Origin: Amoebophrya sp. A120
Lineage: Eukaryota > Sar > Dinophyceae > Syndiniales > Amoebophryaceae
DNA: 64,000 nucleotides
Reading direction: 5' to 3'
Assembly (NCBI GenBank): GCA_905178155.1
Contig: CAJINV010000009.1
Coordinates: 248,001 to 312,000 of the forward strand
The translations under genes and the position numbers were made by a program. Below, in pieces: positions 30,028 through 39,192 of this stretch. Every line of letters begins with the position of its first letter. Position 1 is the first letter of the stretch. Below the pieces are notes generated by a model. That model was not told the DNA's origin, did no database searches, and worked only from the letters and a program-made list of their open reading frames with translations.

Positions 30028-32721
30028 ATGGCGCGCCGTCGTGGAGGCATCTTGGATGCCCTGCAGCGGTCGCGCTGTAATAGACACTACCTCTTCACGC
30101 GAATAATAGGGGCGATGATAAACCTGGCCCTGTTCTTTCCGGGCAACATAGGCGTAAGACTGATAACAGAGGCTAACGGCTATCGGTATTTACCAGAGCA
30201 AAGGCGTAATAAACAGAGGAGATACCACGACCTGAAGATAACCAGGAGACGACCGACGTCAACAAAACTAGCATCTTCGGAAAGAACAATTGCTACAGAC
30301 GAAAGAACAATTGCTACAGACGAAAGAACAATTGCTACAGACGATAGAGAGAAAATGTCTGGAGGTCTGAAGCACCTACCAAAAGTTTCTACAGCGGAAT
30401 CGATAGTACAGGAAGGAAATAAGCAGGACGATGGCAGGAGAGAGGAGGAGTCGCAATCTCTATCTGCTTTGGAGATGCGCCCCGAGCCTCACCAACCGCC
30501 TGCCTTCAATCTGAAGGAGGAGTTAGGACGTCGGACGAGGAGACGGCCTGCACGTCCGCGTACCGTCATCGAAGGTCGTGACACCGCAGATGAAAGGGTG
30601 ACTCCTGTGCCCGGTGGAAGTAGGGAGAATAATGCTACTTCCGCCGCTGCAATACCAATAGATAGACCGCCGAAAGAAGAATATACCGTCTCGCTCTCGG
30701 TCTCGCAGCTGCTGGAGGAGAAGCCGCGCAAGCACGATGTGAGTGACCTGCCCCGGCGCAGACGTAGGGAAGAGCACTCAACATCCAGTGAAGACGAGGA
30801 CGGTGGACTGCAAGAGTATGATCACGATGACGAACTACAACACAATATTGCACGAGAAGAGCATGATCTGCCTGGAGCAAAAGGTGAAATGTACCAGCAA
30901 GGCACGACTCCGGACGAGAGCGACCGCTGGCTCGGATCCCGTGTAACGTCGACAGGGAGACGGTCTCGTCCCACGCTTGCAGCTACAAGCGGATCATGTT
31001 CGGGAATACAAATGGATTCAGGACAACCGGGACCCTCACCTTCTCCTAGTAATCATCAGGAGGGTCAGGCTGTAGAGCATTATAAACACGAGGGTAGTAC
31101 CCTTCTAGAACAAACAGCCAGGAGCGTTGCAGGAGGAGTTAAAAATCAAGCTACTCCCAGTAGCAGTGAGGACCAAGAAGAGCAGGAGTTTCTCGATCCT
31201 GAAATAAGTTTTGGAACAAGTGCAGGACCCGAACAAACACGAACCAACGTAGAAGGAGATAAAGACCGCGGCCCTTCCGAGGACTCTCAGTCGACTCTGA
31301 CTGCTTCGGCACGACCAGAAGATTCAGACTCAGATGAGTATCCTCTGCACGACCCAAAAGTTAGGAATAACCCCCCCAGATTGATATCAAATCCAACAAC
31401 CCCCGTCATTTCTACGGAACCCGGTGGAGATGGCGACTTTAGTAGTGACATTGAAGTTGTGGCCACGAAAAAGACATCAACAGCACCAGCTGCCCAGTTC
31501 GATTCCGATGCGAATCCCCAGGGCCAGGGCGACCACTGGCGCATTATAGGAACAACACGGCGACCTGGTAATGGAACTACTAGGAACGAAGAGTCCATAC
31601 TTCTGCAGCTTGACCATACGGCCAAGATGAAAGCAAAAACCACCGCCCGCCGAGTAGGAGTGCATTTGTTGCAGCAAAAGACGAGCATGAGCAGACAACA
31701 GCAACAGGTGAAACTGGGTATGGACGCCGGCGGCTTGGCTGGCATTGCGATTCTGTGCACGGTCGGAGGCATGGGTTTGCTGTTTATGACGTTGTACTGC
31801 CTCGGCGTCCTCGAGTGCAACAGCGATTCGGAGTATGACTACGAGGAGAAGCGAAGACAGGAAGCCAGGCGGGCCAACGAGTACTGGAAGGCTTCCAATC
31901 CCGTGATACCCATGCCCGGCAACTACAATAACCACAAGGATCCGAACAAGCAGTCGCACGGCAACCGAGAGCATCTCGGCGGCGTGGCTGCCGCCATGAG
32001 GGCCGCCGACAAGTTGAAGAAGGGTCTGAAGTCGAGGGACCGCAAGGACGACAAAGACAAGAGGAAAAAGAAAGGGAAGGACACCACAACTACCACGTCC
32101 GACTCGGAGTCCGACTCGAGTCACCGGAAAAAGAAGAACAAAGCGGGAGGGCGTGATCACGGTAAGGACCAGCATCATGACGGGAAGAAGGGCAAGAGGA
32201 GCAAGCAACAAGCCACAACGACCGAGACTACGGACTCCGTGGAGGAGTCCGATTCGGATTTTACCAACCCGTTTGCGGTAAACCACAAGGCCGGGCCGCC
32301 CGTGCAGAAAAGGGCGGGTCCCGGGTTTGCAGAGCGGGTCTCGATGACGCAAGCTGCCCATGCCCACGGCGCACTCAACGCCCGGGCCTCGGCGTTTCTC
32401 AACTTGGCCGGGTTCGGAGTGAACAAAGGCAATAAAGCGAAACCCCAGAAGAAGAAACCGCCGAATAAGAAGGAAGCCGCGCACACCACCGATGGGGAAC
32501 ACCACGACACCTCTAGCAAATCGCAAGCGTCATCGAGAAAGGCGAACGCAGGAGGAGCGGTGCACGCGCTACGGTTCGACGAAACCGATTCGGCGCCAAA
32601 AGGATCCCCCAAGATAGACGCGAAGGAAGCGAAAAGACAAGAGAAAGAAGCAAAGGAAAGAAGTAAAAAGGAAGAGAAACCTTATCCACCGGAAATTTGG
32701 CTGTCAGGCGGTTTCTTTTAA
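30028..32721 (+). CDS. Large low-complexity single-pass membrane protein (tandem family member 1)
   Basis: Frame of 897 residues from an ATG in context GCCATGGCG. Near the N-terminus lies a hydrophobic stretch (GAMINLALFFPGNIGVRL), then GYRYLPEQRRNKQRR, a short basic motif with counterparts in the next two genes. There follow ~500 disordered residues rich in Glu, Ser, Thr and Arg, with a 7-residue repeat (ERTIATD, three copies). One strong transmembrane helix sits at about 568-593 (AGIAILCTVGGMGLLFMTLY, then CLGVLEC). The C-terminal ~300 residues are Lys/Ser/Asp-rich and include LNARASAFLNL, echoed as LNARATARAS in the next gene. A type I surface protein with a long phosphorylatable tail is plausible but inferred. 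The end may be spliced to a small exon near 33069-33257. I do not recognise the family. Confidence 0.72.
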   Translation: MARRRGGILDALQRSRCNRHYLFTRIIGAMINLALFFPGNIGVRLITEANGYRYLPEQRRNKQRRYHDLKITRRRPTSTKLASSERTIATDERTIATDERTIATDDREKMSGGLKHLPKVSTAESIVQEGNKQDDGRREEESQSLSALEMRPEPHQPPAFNLKEELGRRTRRRPARPRTVIEGRDTADERVTPVPGGSRENNATSAAAIPIDRPPKEEYTVSLSVSQLLEEKPRKHDVSDLPRRRRREEHSTSSEDEDGGLQEYDHDDELQHNIAREEHDLPGAKGEMYQQGTTPDESDRWLGSRVTSTGRRSRPTLAATSGSCSGIQMDSGQPGPSPSPSNHQEGQAVEHYKHEGSTLLEQTARSVAGGVKNQATPSSSEDQEEQEFLDPEISFGTSAGPEQTRTNVEGDKDRGPSEDSQSTLTASARPEDSDSDEYPLHDPKVRNNPPRLISNPTTPVISTEPGGDGDFSSDIEVVATKKTSTAPAAQFDSDANPQGQGDHWRIIGTTRRPGNGTTRNEESILLQLDHTAKMKAKTTARRVGVHLLQQKTSMSRQQQQVKLGMDAGGLAGIAILCTVGGMGLLFMTLYCLGVLECNSDSEYDYEEKRRQEARRANEYWKASNPVIPMPGNYNNHKDPNKQSHGNREHLGGVAAAMRAADKLKKGLKSRDRKDDKDKRKKKGKDTTTTTSDSESDSSHRKKKNKAGGRDHGKDQHHDGKKGKRSKQQATTTETTDSVEESDSDFTNPFAVNHKAGPPVQKRAGPGFAERVSMTQAAHAHGALNARASAFLNLAGFGVNKGNKAKPQKKKPPNKKEAAHTTDGEHHDTSSKSQASSRKANAGGAVHALRFDETDSAPKGSPKIDAKEAKRQEKEAKERSKKEEKPYPPEIWLSGGFF
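30280..30342 (+). repeat. Three perfect 21-bp tandem repeats in the coding sequence
   Basis: gaaagaacaattgctacaga followed by c, repeated three times without mismatch (30280-30300, 30301-30321, 30322-30342), encoding ERTIATD each time. A partial fourth unit follows. Perfect identity implies recent expansion. Confidence 0.9.
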
Positions 32722-33068
32722 TTTTTTCAAGGGACCAGACAAACGTGGACGTGCATTTTGCGCCGCTGGCATTAACTTTTGTATTTGTTCTCCACCAGGG
32801 TCTCAATTTGTGCGTGTTATCTTGCATCTTCATAATTATCACGATGCCTTGCGCCAGAGCCAGTAATGTAAACAAGTTACAGGAGAAACGTGTTGTGCGC
32901 ACTCTCTCATGATGACTGAGGCTTTCTGTGATTGCGTGCTGTGCCATGATCATTGTTTTTTCTACATCATTGAGCAAGAAATGGGAACTTTTCTTCCACG
33001 TATGGGTATGCGAGTCCTGCTCTTGAACATCAATATCTTTCGCTGACTCCAACTTTTGCTTGCATACG

Positions 33069-33257
33069 CTGAAGAAAGAAAAGAAGGATGCCGGCAAGGA
33101 GGATAAGAAGGAGAAAAAGAAAGGCCATGCTCCTGACAGTGACGACACCAATAATAGTGGCTTTTTTGGCAAGAAAAGGAGCATGGACACTCGAAGGAAA
33201 AAAGAGGCCGTACAACAAGACTTTGATGTCATCCCCAGTAGCCATTTTGATCCCTAG
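33069..33257 (+). CDS. Probable last exon of the preceding gene
   Basis: An open frame ending at TAG 33255-33257 encodes LKKEKKDAGKEDKKEKKKG, then SDDTNNSGFFGKKRSMD and a final VIPSSHFDP. Its Lys/Glu/Ser composition matches the tail of the gene ending at 32721, which finishes EAKERSKKEEK before an untypical stretch. An intron of ~370 nt between ~32690 and ~33069 is likely, but I find no GT-AG pair in phase, so either the splice is non-canonical or the exon is independent. Confidence 0.42.
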   Translation: MKKEKKDAGKEDKKEKKKGHAPDSDDTNNSGFFGKKRSMDTRRKKEAVQQDFDVIPSSHFDP

Positions 33258-34823
33258 GAAAAATGTATTTCTTCTTCTTCCTTTACTTTCTTTCTGATTT
33301 GTTCTCTTTGCTTCCTCATTCTAGTATTAGAAATACACTAAAAATTAGATAAACTTACACGTTTGACTGTCCGCAAAGGCAGGTGTGGAAGAGCTAGAAC
33401 ATCTCTTACTCTTTTGAATCATTATCACTTCTATTCATTGCTACAAGAAAAAAAGGGCGCCCGCGCCGTTTCGGCCGCCCAGCGCCTCGCCTTCAGGTGT
33501 GTTGAAAGCAGTGACGTACGCTTGCCTGTTGTGCTACGTCTTCTCGTTTACTAAACGGTGGCTCTTTTGCATGGAGATGTATTTTCGTCCTCGTCCGCAA
33601 CATCCAACTCGGTATAAAGTTAAAGCTTGTCCATGTCCTGTCATAGTCATCGGTTGTATTTACTGATTGTTCGGCTTCGTCCAGATCCAAAATGTGATTG
33701 TCGTCCATGATATTGCTGCGGGCATTTTCAGAAGGAAGTCGGTGAGCGTTCACTTGAAGTAGCAGCCGTATGGTTTTCTTCCTCGTAAACAAAATAAAAC
33801 TTCACGCTAGTGTCGTTCTTCTGCCGCGTCTCATCGTGCTACTCGTATTGAAAATGCTTGTCACACGTAATTCTAATTTTGGTTTCTGCCAAAAATGCTT
33901 TCATCAATCAATTTCGATTTCCACAGAAAACCCCCAATAACTACGTGATAATAACCAATCCTCTCTATGGTATGACACCCCCCTTGACAATGAAAATGAA
34001 ATCAACTTTTTGTTTTTGCAAAAAAACACCAAAGCCCCTGTTGTAGGTAGAAGATAATGTGGTCCCCCACACAGTGTGAAACATGATCCCATATTCAGTT
34101 GTCCCCAAATAATCAAACAAATTCATTCCCCGGGCCATGTACAGCATGGAGGAGCTTGTTTTCGTTCCGATCTGATCATCGCAGGGGCACGACATCAAGG
34201 CTGACGTAGAGCAGGTGGTCGTCGAGCAAACAGATCTAGGAGCGCGAATGATGAAGTGGATATGGCAGCAAGAGGGTCGTGGTGGTCCTGGTCCTGCAGC
34301 AAGCGGCAGCAGCCAGGAGACGAAGGACGATGATCATGAAGAAAGACCTGCGTCAGGGTCAGCCGTTCCCAACGACCTCGACGTACGACGACCCCGGGGC
34401 TCGTCAATTCCATCGCGGCATTCTTGTGCGGCCGACATAAACGTAGAGCGAAGGTGGATACTAGGGAGACAACCATCTAGGCGGACAAGCGAGGCGGGTA
34501 ATACTACCAGTGCCAGCGCTACTAGCGCTATGAGACGGCATCAAGTGCGAAGAAATCCACGAGATAAAAGATGCAGGATATTGATGCTACCGCGCTGTCC
34601 CAGTAGCGGTCGAACACATCATCATAGAGACGCAACTGTTCATCGTTGCAAAAGACGTCAGACCACAACCACATCTTTACAAGTACCTAGCGGCCCTGCA
34701 TCTGTTGCAGAACGAGGACCGTTTGCTCGGAAAGTTGTACAGCGACGTGGAACTGCAGCGTTCGTCTATGGTTGCCGCGACGTCGCACCTGCGTCCTCGG
34801 CGGGTAAAAATATCAATCTGCCG
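33258..34823. other. Spacer, possibly including an N-terminal extension of the next gene
   Basis: AT-rich to ~34200 without a gene. From 34248 (first ATG) to 34823 the frame of the next gene is already open; it encodes Arg/Ser/His-rich residues. I treat this as 5' UTR or low-confidence extension because a clear signal-peptide start follows at 34824. Confidence 0.45.
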
Positions 34824-37800
34824 ATGTGGCGTTTTATTCTGGCGACACTACTCGGGACGACGACGACTACGTTGTTTGCAGAACCTTTTTGGTCGACGTT
34901 TCTTGTTCACCATAGACCCCTTGTCTCCGAAGATGAACCGGACCACAAGCGATGTGGCTGCTCGAATCACCACGAGCTCAGACGAACTTACAGCAAGCAA
35001 AATTCACTTCTTCAGACGCGTGCCCGCATCGGAAAAGAAACGCGCTTAAATTCACTTCCGTCAGGCAGGAGCACCAGCGCGGCATGGTCCTTTGTCCAAG
35101 TCGTGCAGGGGTACCAACTCCAGGTCACTCGGCGAGGAAAAAGAAGTAGCAGAGCTAAGATGATTGGACGACGGTCGAGCGCGAAGTACAGAAGAGATAG
35201 AGGCGGTGACGTGCCGAGGAGGTCGTCCGCGCTAGTGCGTGCGATATTGAAAGGTCGGGCAGGCACGAGGAACATATCGAAGCCGCGAGAGGGCAACTCT
35301 GTCGCTTCTGTTGTCGGAGTTGCAGAAGTAGATCAAGCGCCTCCATCTCCCAGCGCACAAACCAGAGATCATAGACCAGAAACCTCGAAGATAGGAGGTC
35401 AGGTGCCAGTACTAGCAGACAATGCTGTCTCATCGTCATCTTCGAACAATAACGAGCAGCGCGACAGCAAAGCTGATACAGTGGAATCCAGATCCGGCAC
35501 TAATTTCCAGGAGCTCAAATCCTCGGTCAGCAGTAGAGCAGAGAAAAGGACGACAAAAGAAGAAGAACAGCAACGACAACAGTCGCATACGCAACTCGAC
35601 TCTGCTTCCTCGGCCTCCTCACAGAGGAACAAGCATCAGCAAGAATCTTCTACTGCGCGTGGGCGCATGCACCAACACCGCTTGTTCAGCCTGGCTTCTA
35701 GAGAAGGGCAGACGGAGCAGCGCGCGCGGAGCGGAGAGGAGTGCGTGGAGACGAAGAGTTGCACCTCCTCGACGCGCCAGCGGTGCTACGTGAAGGAAGG
35801 CACTGTCGAAGAACCCACCTCCGCCTTTTGTCTCGACACGGGCTCTTGCGAGACGGAGCAAAACAGCGAGACGTGGAACTGCGGCGTTCTAATGACGGAA
35901 GAGGAAGCTGCGCTTTCTGTTTCTGCGGAGGCCACGAACCTGGGTCTCGTGATGGGCCTGGTTGTGCTCGGCATGGTTTTAGTCGGCACGATCTTGATCT
36001 CCATCCTCTTTTTCGCCGGTGTACTCACCTGCGGCGACGCGGACACCACGGCGTCGCCAAATTCGTCGGGAAAGCGCAACAAGAAAGGAAGCCGCGACTC
36101 GACGGACACCAGCGACAGCAATAATTCCAGCGACGAAGAGAAGAAGAAGAGCAAAAGACGGAAGGGGAGGAAGAGCTCCTCCGATGACAGTGATGACAGT
36201 GGTGCGAAAAAGAAGAAGCGCAGTTCTTCGGAAGATGCGAGCGACACCAGCGGGGACGTGCACCAGTCTTTTTCGAACAAGGCCGCCACCCAGTCGTTCT
36301 CCAACAAGGCCGCCACCCAGTCATTCTCGCAGAAGGCCGGCACGCAGTCTTTTTCCCAAAAAGCGAACCAGTCGTCCGGCAAGAAAAAGAACAACAGCGA
36401 CAGCGACGACGCTCCAACCTCCTCGACGCCGGGAAGCGACGATGATTCCGAGTCCGGTGATGGGAGCAATTTGAATTCCTACACGTCCAACATGCATTCC
36501 AGCGAGGCATTCTCGGGCGGGCACCAAGGCGGCCAGTCCCACGAGAGCTTCCATGGGAGCAAGGGAACCAAGGACAAGAAACAGCTGCTGAGCAAGAACA
36601 GCAGCGACGACACGCTGTTCCACGAGGGCTCCGGCAACATCGGCAGCTTCAGCAACGTGGGCATGGGCAGCTTCAGTGGCAGCGCCCGGAGCTCGACCAA
36701 AGACGAAAGTAAGAAGGACAAGAAGGACAAGGAGAAACAGCGCATCCTCGAGAAGCAGAAGGAGAAGGAGCGCCAGAAAGCGGAGAAGGAAAGAGAGAAG
36801 AAGGAAAAGAAAGAGATGAAGAAAGAAAAGAAGCAAGAGAATAAAGTACCGGACAAAGAAAAGGTGTACGACACGCACGACAATTTCAAACTGGACTCCG
36901 GGCTTGCGGGCGGTGCTCCGCCCGGGCGTGCTTCGCAAGCGCCTGGCGGGGCGCGGCCCTCTTTTTTCGACGCCGCGTTCGGACAGTTAGGCAAGCAGAC
37001 CCCGGCCGCGGACAAGGACAAGAAAAAGGACATAAACTCTTCGAAAGACACCGACCAGGGGGAGCAGAAGGGGATGGGCAGCTTTTCCGGGACCAGCACC
37101 AGCGAGAGCAGCTCTGGGGACGATTCGAAGAACGCCAGCAAGTCCAAAAAGTCAAGCCGGAAACCGCAGGCGGGGGGTAGCGCCATAGCGAAGGCGATGG
37201 CGGCCCGCGCTTCCAAGATTGTGTCCGATGCGCCCATGTCGGGCAAGGACGCGCCCACGTCGGGCAAAGAGAAAGACAAAAGCGGCGGGGGCGCGCGGAA
37301 GTCGATTTTAGCGGCGGCAATGATGGGCGGCAGCAGCGGCGCCAAGAGCGGTATTAGCTCGGTCTCGAAGAGCGGCCTTACCTCGACCTCCGGAGACAGC
37401 GAGATAGGCAGCAGCGCCGACAGGAAAAAGAAAAAGGCGACGGGCTCGGGTTCAAGAAAATCCGTTGCCCCCGGCGGAAGAAAGTCTGCCCGCCCGTCAA
37501 CAAGAAGCAAAACGCCGACGAGTAAGAAAATGAAGAGCAAGAGTCCAGCCTCCATGAAGTCCAAAATGGATAGCACAATCGTTTCTTCGCCTATGGACGC
37601 AGAAAATAGAAGCTCGGTACTGAACGCGCGAGCCACGGCGCGCGCTTCTGCCATACCACCGATTGATTTCGCAACCATCCAGCCCGACGCCGGGACCACC
37701 CTGGACGACGCCAGGGCTATTGCGCGCGCAAGCACCACCGCGCCGCGGCTCAGCACAAAGCCCCGCCCATCGTCGAAAAGCCCGCGGGCGAGCAAACGGG

Positions 37801-37826
37801 GAGGTTCCCGACGGTCGGTCAGGTAG
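34824..37826 (+). CDS. Large low-complexity single-pass membrane protein (tandem family member 2)
   Basis: From ATG 34824 the protein (1000 residues) begins MWRFILATLLGTTTTTLFA, a textbook signal peptide. Starting at 34248 would bury this segment ~190 residues inside. Next come GYQLQVTRRGKRSSRAK, resembling the basic motif of both neighbours, and a Ser/Glu/Gln-rich disordered region with six Cys near 300-360. The transmembrane helix is at about 372-402 (GLVMGLVVLGMVLVGTILIS...FFAGVLTC). The cytoplasmic-side tail is very long and built of Ser-Asp-Lys and Lys-Glu runs, with repeats of SFSNKAATQ/SFSQKAGTQ (36267-36375) and of APMSGKD/APTSGKE. LNARATARAS near the end recalls LNARASAFLN in family member 1. 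A GTAGGT follows the last sense codons, so splicing at 37824 is possible without changing the final residues much. Function unknown; a surface or secretory-pathway protein is likely. Confidence 0.7.
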   Translation: MWRFILATLLGTTTTTLFAEPFWSTFLVHHRPLVSEDEPDHKRCGCSNHHELRRTYSKQNSLLQTRARIGKETRLNSLPSGRSTSAAWSFVQVVQGYQLQVTRRGKRSSRAKMIGRRSSAKYRRDRGGDVPRRSSALVRAILKGRAGTRNISKPREGNSVASVVGVAEVDQAPPSPSAQTRDHRPETSKIGGQVPVLADNAVSSSSSNNNEQRDSKADTVESRSGTNFQELKSSVSSRAEKRTTKEEEQQRQQSHTQLDSASSASSQRNKHQQESSTARGRMHQHRLFSLASREGQTEQRARSGEECVETKSCTSSTRQRCYVKEGTVEEPTSAFCLDTGSCETEQNSETWNCGVLMTEEEAALSVSAEATNLGLVMGLVVLGMVLVGTILISILFFAGVLTCGDADTTASPNSSGKRNKKGSRDSTDTSDSNNSSDEEKKKSKRRKGRKSSSDDSDDSGAKKKKRSSSEDASDTSGDVHQSFSNKAATQSFSNKAATQSFSQKAGTQSFSQKANQSSGKKKNNSDSDDAPTSSTPGSDDDSESGDGSNLNSYTSNMHSSEAFSGGHQGGQSHESFHGSKGTKDKKQLLSKNSSDDTLFHEGSGNIGSFSNVGMGSFSGSARSSTKDESKKDKKDKEKQRILEKQKEKERQKAEKEREKKEKKEMKKEKKQENKVPDKEKVYDTHDNFKLDSGLAGGAPPGRASQAPGGARPSFFDAAFGQLGKQTPAADKDKKKDINSSKDTDQGEQKGMGSFSGTSTSESSSGDDSKNASKSKKSSRKPQAGGSAIAKAMAARASKIVSDAPMSGKDAPTSGKEKDKSGGGARKSILAAAMMGGSSGAKSGISSVSKSGLTSTSGDSEIGSSADRKKKKATGSGSRKSVAPGGRKSARPSTRSKTPTSKKMKSKSPASMKSKMDSTIVSSPMDAENRSSVLNARATARASAIPPIDFATIQPDAGTTLDDARAIARASTTAPRLSTKPRPSSKSPRASKRGGSRRSVR
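36267..36375 (+). repeat. Coding tandem repeat, ~9 codons per unit
   Basis: Four degenerate copies of a unit encoding QSFS(N/Q)KA(A/G)T. The first two units are nearly identical at nucleotide level. It lies in the Ser/Lys-rich tail of family member 2. Confidence 0.75.
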
Positions 37827-39192
37827 GTTAGGTTCGAAGTGGTGAGGCATTCAAAGATTAGGCACTACTTGTTTCAAGCTTGACTTGATAATCTCTTTAT
37901 GTAAAAATCAATTATGTTTGTTTTTTTCCGCATCTTCGCCCATTAGTTTATCTTTTCATTTTCTGTAATTAGAAGTGTGTAAACCGAAATTCCTCGTGTT
38001 GTACCATGTGATAAGCAATACATATTATCTCAACCGGCAGCTTTTTATCTGTTGCATGACAGCGCCCATTTCTAGACCTAGACTTTTAGAATACACCCAA
38101 TATGCTATTCCCAAGATGAAACTCAAAGTCTCTCTTATTCTTCCCGTTTGATTGATGTTGATCTGGTTCGGCTTCGGTTGTTCTTTGGTCTTACGTAGAC
38201 CTTGACCTTCTGATTTTTCAGGTGAGTGTCTGTTCGACGATTCGCATCGTGTAGAAGACTTTCAAATACTAGTATGGATCTAAAGACGAGATGAACAAAT
38301 TAGTATCGGTGCATGCAACCTCCTTATCGACGTTCATGGTATTGACTCGTCCAGTGTGAACTGCAGAAAGAATAGACGTACCCGTTGTGCATCATAAGCT
38401 TTTGTGCAGCCATGAAAAGCACATACTTGCATGACAAACATAAGTAATTATTCTCTCCACCATCGGTTTCTGCTCGTCGTTCTCCTTCTCGTTTGTGAAG
38501 TGGATAATTCTGTTCGGTTGTTGTGTCTTCACTTAGCTCATACCGTTCGGTTGTGTTGCCATGACGTGCAAAACAATTTGCGGCGTAGCACGAGCCCATC
38601 GTGGCATCGTCGTTGCTTCTCTGTCTTTCGCAACAGCAATTTGCTTCGTCGGTCGTACGTATACAACTTTCGTGCGACAAGCCAAGGCGCGCGCCACACT
38701 CGTCCAACTTCAGAGAAGCTAGTAGGCGCTTTCCGTTTCCTCGTGTTTTTTGGTCTTTCCGAAACAAGCTCAATCAGAATTACGTAAGTAGGGCAAACAT
38801 CAAGATGACGCCATGAATTCTTCCCAAACCACAGCAAAAACTAAACCCCATTGTACTGTGTACCGTTTCCCCCCACGAACAATATTCACCCAATTCCAAA
38901 GTCCGCGAGCATAATGTTGTGCGACATAAGTATTCATCCCATGTAAGTGCTCATATGATGCGGCGATTGACGTAACCTAAACATTTACATTAACCCAGAG
39001 CCAGAAAGCGAAAAGTCAGATCGAAGTCGTTTCAGCCGCGTCCAAAAAACAGTATGCCCGTAGTTATTTTCAAGGAACCCGATTGGGCTAGTGTTAGTGA
39101 AGCGAACCGCAATATAATGCGGAGGAGCCGGTGTAGTTGTACTCCAGAAAGAACTCTACGTACTACCAGTAATTAGTTTACACAAGATCAAA
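37827..39192. other. Spacer, nothing recognised
   Basis: About 1.35 kb between family members 2 and 3. A canonical-looking acceptor (TTTTTCAG, ~38222) pairs with GTAGGT at 37825 but would give an immediate stop, so no further coding exon is claimed. Confidence 0.45.

Noticed and set aside
31477-32526. 349-codon minus-strand frame
   Set aside because: Antisense shadow of membrane-family member 1; its hydrophobic look comes from complementing Lys/Asp codons.
34248-34823. N-terminal extension of membrane-family member 2
   Set aside because: It would put the clear signal peptide ~190 residues into the protein; the in-frame ATG at 34824 is the better start, though the frame is open.
36479-37795. 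438-codon minus-strand frame, Leu/Ser/Phe-rich
   Set aside because: Antisense shadow of the Lys/Ser/Glu-rich tail of membrane-family member 2.
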